Of a DNA stretch of 7,290 nt, positions 5,210-7,290 are shown piece after piece (the stretch's first letter is position 1; every line of letters starts with the position of its first letter). The stretch is from NCBI GenBank assembly GCA_047624005.1, contig JBLHPE010000127.1:1-7290 (forward strand), given 5' to 3'. The notes under the pieces are model-generated. The model saw only the letters and a list, made by a program, of their open reading frames with translations. It ran no database searches and had not been told where the DNA came from. Source of the DNA: Ascidiaceihabitans sp047624005. Its GTDB lineage: Bacteria; Pseudomonadota; Alphaproteobacteria; Rhodobacterales; Rhodobacteraceae. The position numbers and the translations under genes were made by a program.

Positions 5210-6028
5210 TTGCGACATGAACACATCGGCACGTTGAGCGGTCCAGTCCTTGCCTTTGGTGGTCCGTATTCCAATTTCCAGGCGACACAAGCATTGTTTG
5301 AGCAGGCAAAGAAACGCGATATAAGTGAACAAAATCTGATCTGTACGGGAGATGTCGTTGCCTATTGTGGGGCCCCCAGTGCGACGGTGAATTTGGTTCG
5401 AAAATCGGGCTGTGTTGTTGTGGCAGGCAATTGCGAAATTCAGCTGGCCGCTGGTGCGCTTGACTGCGGGTGTGGGTTTGAAGATGGATCTGCCTGTGAT
5501 CTTTTGTCAGCAGGTTGGTTTGCACATGCCAGCAAGTCCATCGATGTAGGTGATCGCGAATGGATGGGCCAACGCCCTGATATCGTTACCTTTGATCATT
5601 GTGGATCACGTTACGCCGTGTTGCATGGTGGACTAAAAGACGTGGCGCGTTTTGTTTGGAGCAGCAGTGACTATGCGGTATTTGAGCATGAATGGGCAGC
5701 AGTCGAAGAAAAGGTTGGCCCCGTGGATCACATCATTGCGGGGCATTGCGGCATACCGTTTGTGCGCGAAACTTTAAATGGACGTTGGATCAACGCAGGC
5801 GTCATTGGGATGCCACCACACAATGGTGAAAGAACGACGCGTTATGCAGTGATAGAAGAGGGCAGGATCGCCATCTGCGAGCTTGCGTATGATGTTGCCG
5901 GAGCGGTTGCCGATATGGCGTCAGCAGGATTGACCCATGGGTATGAAAAATCACTGATATCAGGTGTTTGGCCTTCTGAAGACGTTTTACCTCAGGACTT
6001 GCGTTTGCCATCCTTGGCCAGTGGATGA
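5210..6028 (+). CDS. Metallophosphoesterase-fold protein with altered metal motifs and Cys-rich insert
   Basis: From TTG 5210 the product is 272 residues; ATG 5189 (279 aa) or ATG 5159 (289 aa) are alternatives in the same frame. The order of motifs is that of calcineurin-like phosphoesterases, but several ligands differ. Motif I is FGGPYSN (16-22) in place of the usual DxH-containing SDxHGN; motif II is TGDVVAYC (46-53); motif III is GNCE (73-76) instead of GNH[E/D]; LHGG (138-141) supplies a His; and the last motif is GHCG (178-181) instead of GHxH. A cysteine group DCGCGFEDGSAC lies at 85-96, and there are about ten Cys in all. From memory, the GGPYSN/GNCE form recurs in related bacteria, so it is a conserved subfamily rather than a decayed gene. 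Substrate and metal are unknown, and reduced or different catalysis is possible. Its last 37 bp overlap the 3' end of xerD tail to tail. Confidence 0.8.
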   Translation: MRHEHIGTLSGPVLAFGGPYSNFQATQALFEQAKKRDISEQNLICTGDVVAYCGAPSATVNLVRKSGCVVVAGNCEIQLAAGALDCGCGFEDGSACDLLSAGWFAHASKSIDVGDREWMGQRPDIVTFDHCGSRYAVLHGGLKDVARFVWSSSDYAVFEHEWAAVEEKVGPVDHIIAGHCGIPFVRETLNGRWINAGVIGMPPHNGERTTRYAVIEEGRIAICELAYDVAGAVADMASAGLTHGYEKSLISGVWPSEDVLPQDLRLPSLASG

Positions 6029-6918
6029 TGTTCCAATACCAGCTCTTTTAGTCGTTCATCTAACACATGCGTGTAAATTTCAGTGGTGGCAACGTCGGCA
6101 TGCCCAAGCATCGCTTGAATAGATCGCAGGTCAGCGCCGCCGGCCAGCAGATGGGTGGCAAAGGCATGGCGCAAAGTATGTGGTGTCACCTTAGACGGCA
6201 TCACGCCGCCATCCACAGCCAATTCCTTAATCAGTAGGTAAAACCTGTGACGGGTTAGGTAACCTGCAGCGCCGCGTGAGGGAAATAGGAATTTAGATGC
6301 GGTCTTGCCTTTGGACTTGGCCAGATCATCGGCTGCATCGCGCATTGGCAACCATGCAATCAAGGCTTCGCGGGCAGGCGGTGACAGCGGAACAATCCGT
6401 TCTTTGCCACCTTTGCCAAGGATCAAAAGCACCCGTGGGTCACCCCGTGCGGCTGACACGGGGAGGCTAACCAATTCGGTGACGCGCATACCCGTTGCGT
6501 AAAGTAATTCCATCAAACAGGTGTTGCGTAAGCGGTCGCGGCCCTTTGTGCGAGCGGCGTCCAAAAGGCGGTCAACCTCTTCAACTGTAAGGGTTTTTGG
6601 CAGACGTTTGTCCAATCCAGGCCCCATGATTTGAATGGCTGGATTGTCTTCTCGCCAACCTTCTTCAAAGGCAAACCGATAGATTTGTTTGATGGATGAG
6701 AGGCGGCGGGCACGGGTCGATTTGGCCAGTCCTTGGGCGTCACAATAAATCAGATAGGATTCGACATCGTCTTGGGATGCTTCAAGGAAGTCGCGTGAAT
6801 TGCGAGACAGCCACGCCTGAAAGTCTTTAAGATCACGCCCATAGGCCAACAGGGTATTGTTTGCAGCCCCTAATTCAGCGGCCTGTGCTTCCAAAAAGGT
6901 TGAAATCCATTGGCTCAT
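5992..6918 (-). CDS. xerD: Site-specific tyrosine recombinase XerD
   Basis: The product is a 308-residue tyrosine recombinase, the usual XerC/XerD size. An N-terminal SAM-like core-binding domain (about 1-90, with NTLLAYGRDLKDFQAWL) precedes the catalytic domain. The active-site set is complete: Arg145 (ATGMRVTEL), Lys169 (LGKGGKERIVPL), His247 and Arg250 (HTLRHAFATHLL), His273 (MLGHADVATT) and the nucleophile Tyr282 (EIYTHV). The REDNPA, RLPKTLT and C-terminal LEHHPLA stretches resemble E. coli XerD more than XerC. Known role: with XerC it resolves chromosome dimers at dif under FtsK control. The ATG at 6918 overlaps the stop of the upstream gene as ATGA and has no ribosome site of its own, so coupled translation is likely. 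The gene is chromosomal housekeeping, not an integrase of a mobile element; no att site or element is seen nearby. Confidence 0.93.
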   Translation of the reverse strand: MSQWISTFLEAQAAELGAANNTLLAYGRDLKDFQAWLSRNSRDFLEASQDDVESYLIYCDAQGLAKSTRARRLSSIKQIYRFAFEEGWREDNPAIQIMGPGLDKRLPKTLTVEEVDRLLDAARTKGRDRLRNTCLMELLYATGMRVTELVSLPVSAARGDPRVLLILGKGGKERIVPLSPPAREALIAWLPMRDAADDLAKSKGKTASKFLFPSRGAAGYLTRHRFYLLIKELAVDGGVMPSKVTPHTLRHAFATHLLAGGADLRSIQAMLGHADVATTEIYTHVLDERLKELVLEHHPLAKDGKRKS

Positions 6919-7290
6919 CGGGTGGCGTTCGCAATCAAAAGTTGCAGGGCGGCGCGACGGGCGGCGTCCTCAAGCCCTAAGGCCCGTAGGGTTCCCAACG
7001 CAGTGCTAAGTTGCCCCATATCGCCCTGTGTTCCTGCGTGCAGTGTGGTCAAAGTGTTTAACAAGGCCATGCCCAAGGCACCATTCTTTGCGGTCTTTAA
7101 CAATACGGCATCCGCTGAATTTGGCGAAAACCCACGCGCGATTGCGACCTCAAGTGGTGTGGTCGCCAATTTTGGATCAACCTCACCCGCGGCCACGGCT
7201 GTGCGAAATGGGTGCTGCGCGGCGGCATCGGGATAGCTCAATGTTGCCAACTCATACTCAGCGCCACTTTCCAAAACTGCAAAAGCTGCT
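6915..7290 (-). CDS. Hypothetical protein, C-terminal part (runs off right edge)
   Basis: The frame is open from the window edge to a TGA at 6915-6917, showing the last 124 residues. The segment is soluble, Ala/Leu-rich and probably all-helical, with short repeated-looking helices (EVAIARGF, NTLTTLHAG, TALGTLRALGLEDAARRAAL) and no catalytic motif, transmembrane segment or cysteine. I do not recognise the family. The stop overlaps the xerD start by four bases (ATGA), so the two genes are surely co-transcribed and probably translationally coupled. That is a clue to shared expression, not proof of shared function. The true start lies outside the window, so the total length is unknown. Confidence 0.75.
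   Translation of the reverse strand, partial: AAFAVLESGAEYELATLSYPDAAAQHPFRTAVAAGEVDPKLATTPLEVAIARGFSPNSADAVLLKTAKNGALGMALLNTLTTLHAGTQGDMGQLSTALGTLRALGLEDAARRAALQLLIANATR

Noticed and set aside
5992..6918. Integrase of a genomic island
   Set aside because: Sequence features fit housekeeping XerD, there is no adjacent tRNA, attachment repeat or cargo, and the gene is coupled to an upstream gene.

Overview
The window looks like chromosomal DNA from a marine alphaproteobacterium of the Rhodobacteraceae (Roseobacter group). The evidence is the moderately GC-rich composition, the gene families and the protein wording: a long FAD/GcvT-type N-methylglycine dehydrogenase, a CNNM/CorC exporter, XerD, and a Cys-rich metallophosphoesterase variant I associate with this group. 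The assignment is from memory of these families, not from a search.

Layout. Positions 1-1927 (minus) hold the N-terminal 642 residues of a dimethylglycine/sarcosine dehydrogenase-like flavoprotein that runs off the left edge. A 398-bp spacer follows, containing a probable promoter whose -10 is covered by an inverted repeat, and a strong long hairpin. Positions 2326-3033 (minus) encode a VIT1/CCC1-type iron/manganese transporter. Next comes a short region with GC-rich inverted repeat arms around a 49-residue, very basic protein gene (3321-3470, plus). Positions 3471-3819 are a convergent gene-free gap that carries an unusual cluster of palindromes: four GTTAAC and four TGTACA, the latter in two pairs two helical turns apart. 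Positions 3820-5127 (minus) encode a CNNM/CorC family membrane protein. Divergent from it, about 5210-6028 (plus) encodes a metallophosphoesterase-fold protein with altered metal motifs and many cysteines. Its 3' end overlaps the 3' end of xerD (5992-6918, minus) by 37 bp. xerD is preceded, with an ATGA overlap, by the C-terminal part of an unrecognised Ala/Leu-rich protein that runs off the right edge.

The genes do not form one pathway. They are one-carbon/methylamine catabolism, metal-ion homeostasis (two transporters), a putative phosphoesterase and chromosome-dimer resolution. The only convincing co-transcribed pair is the right-edge gene with xerD. No phage, insertion sequence, CRISPR array or RNA gene was recognised. 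The least explained parts are the palindrome cluster at 3596-3811, the repeat arms flanking the small basic ORF, the long hairpin at 2232-2268 and the atypical active-site motifs of the metallophosphoesterase.
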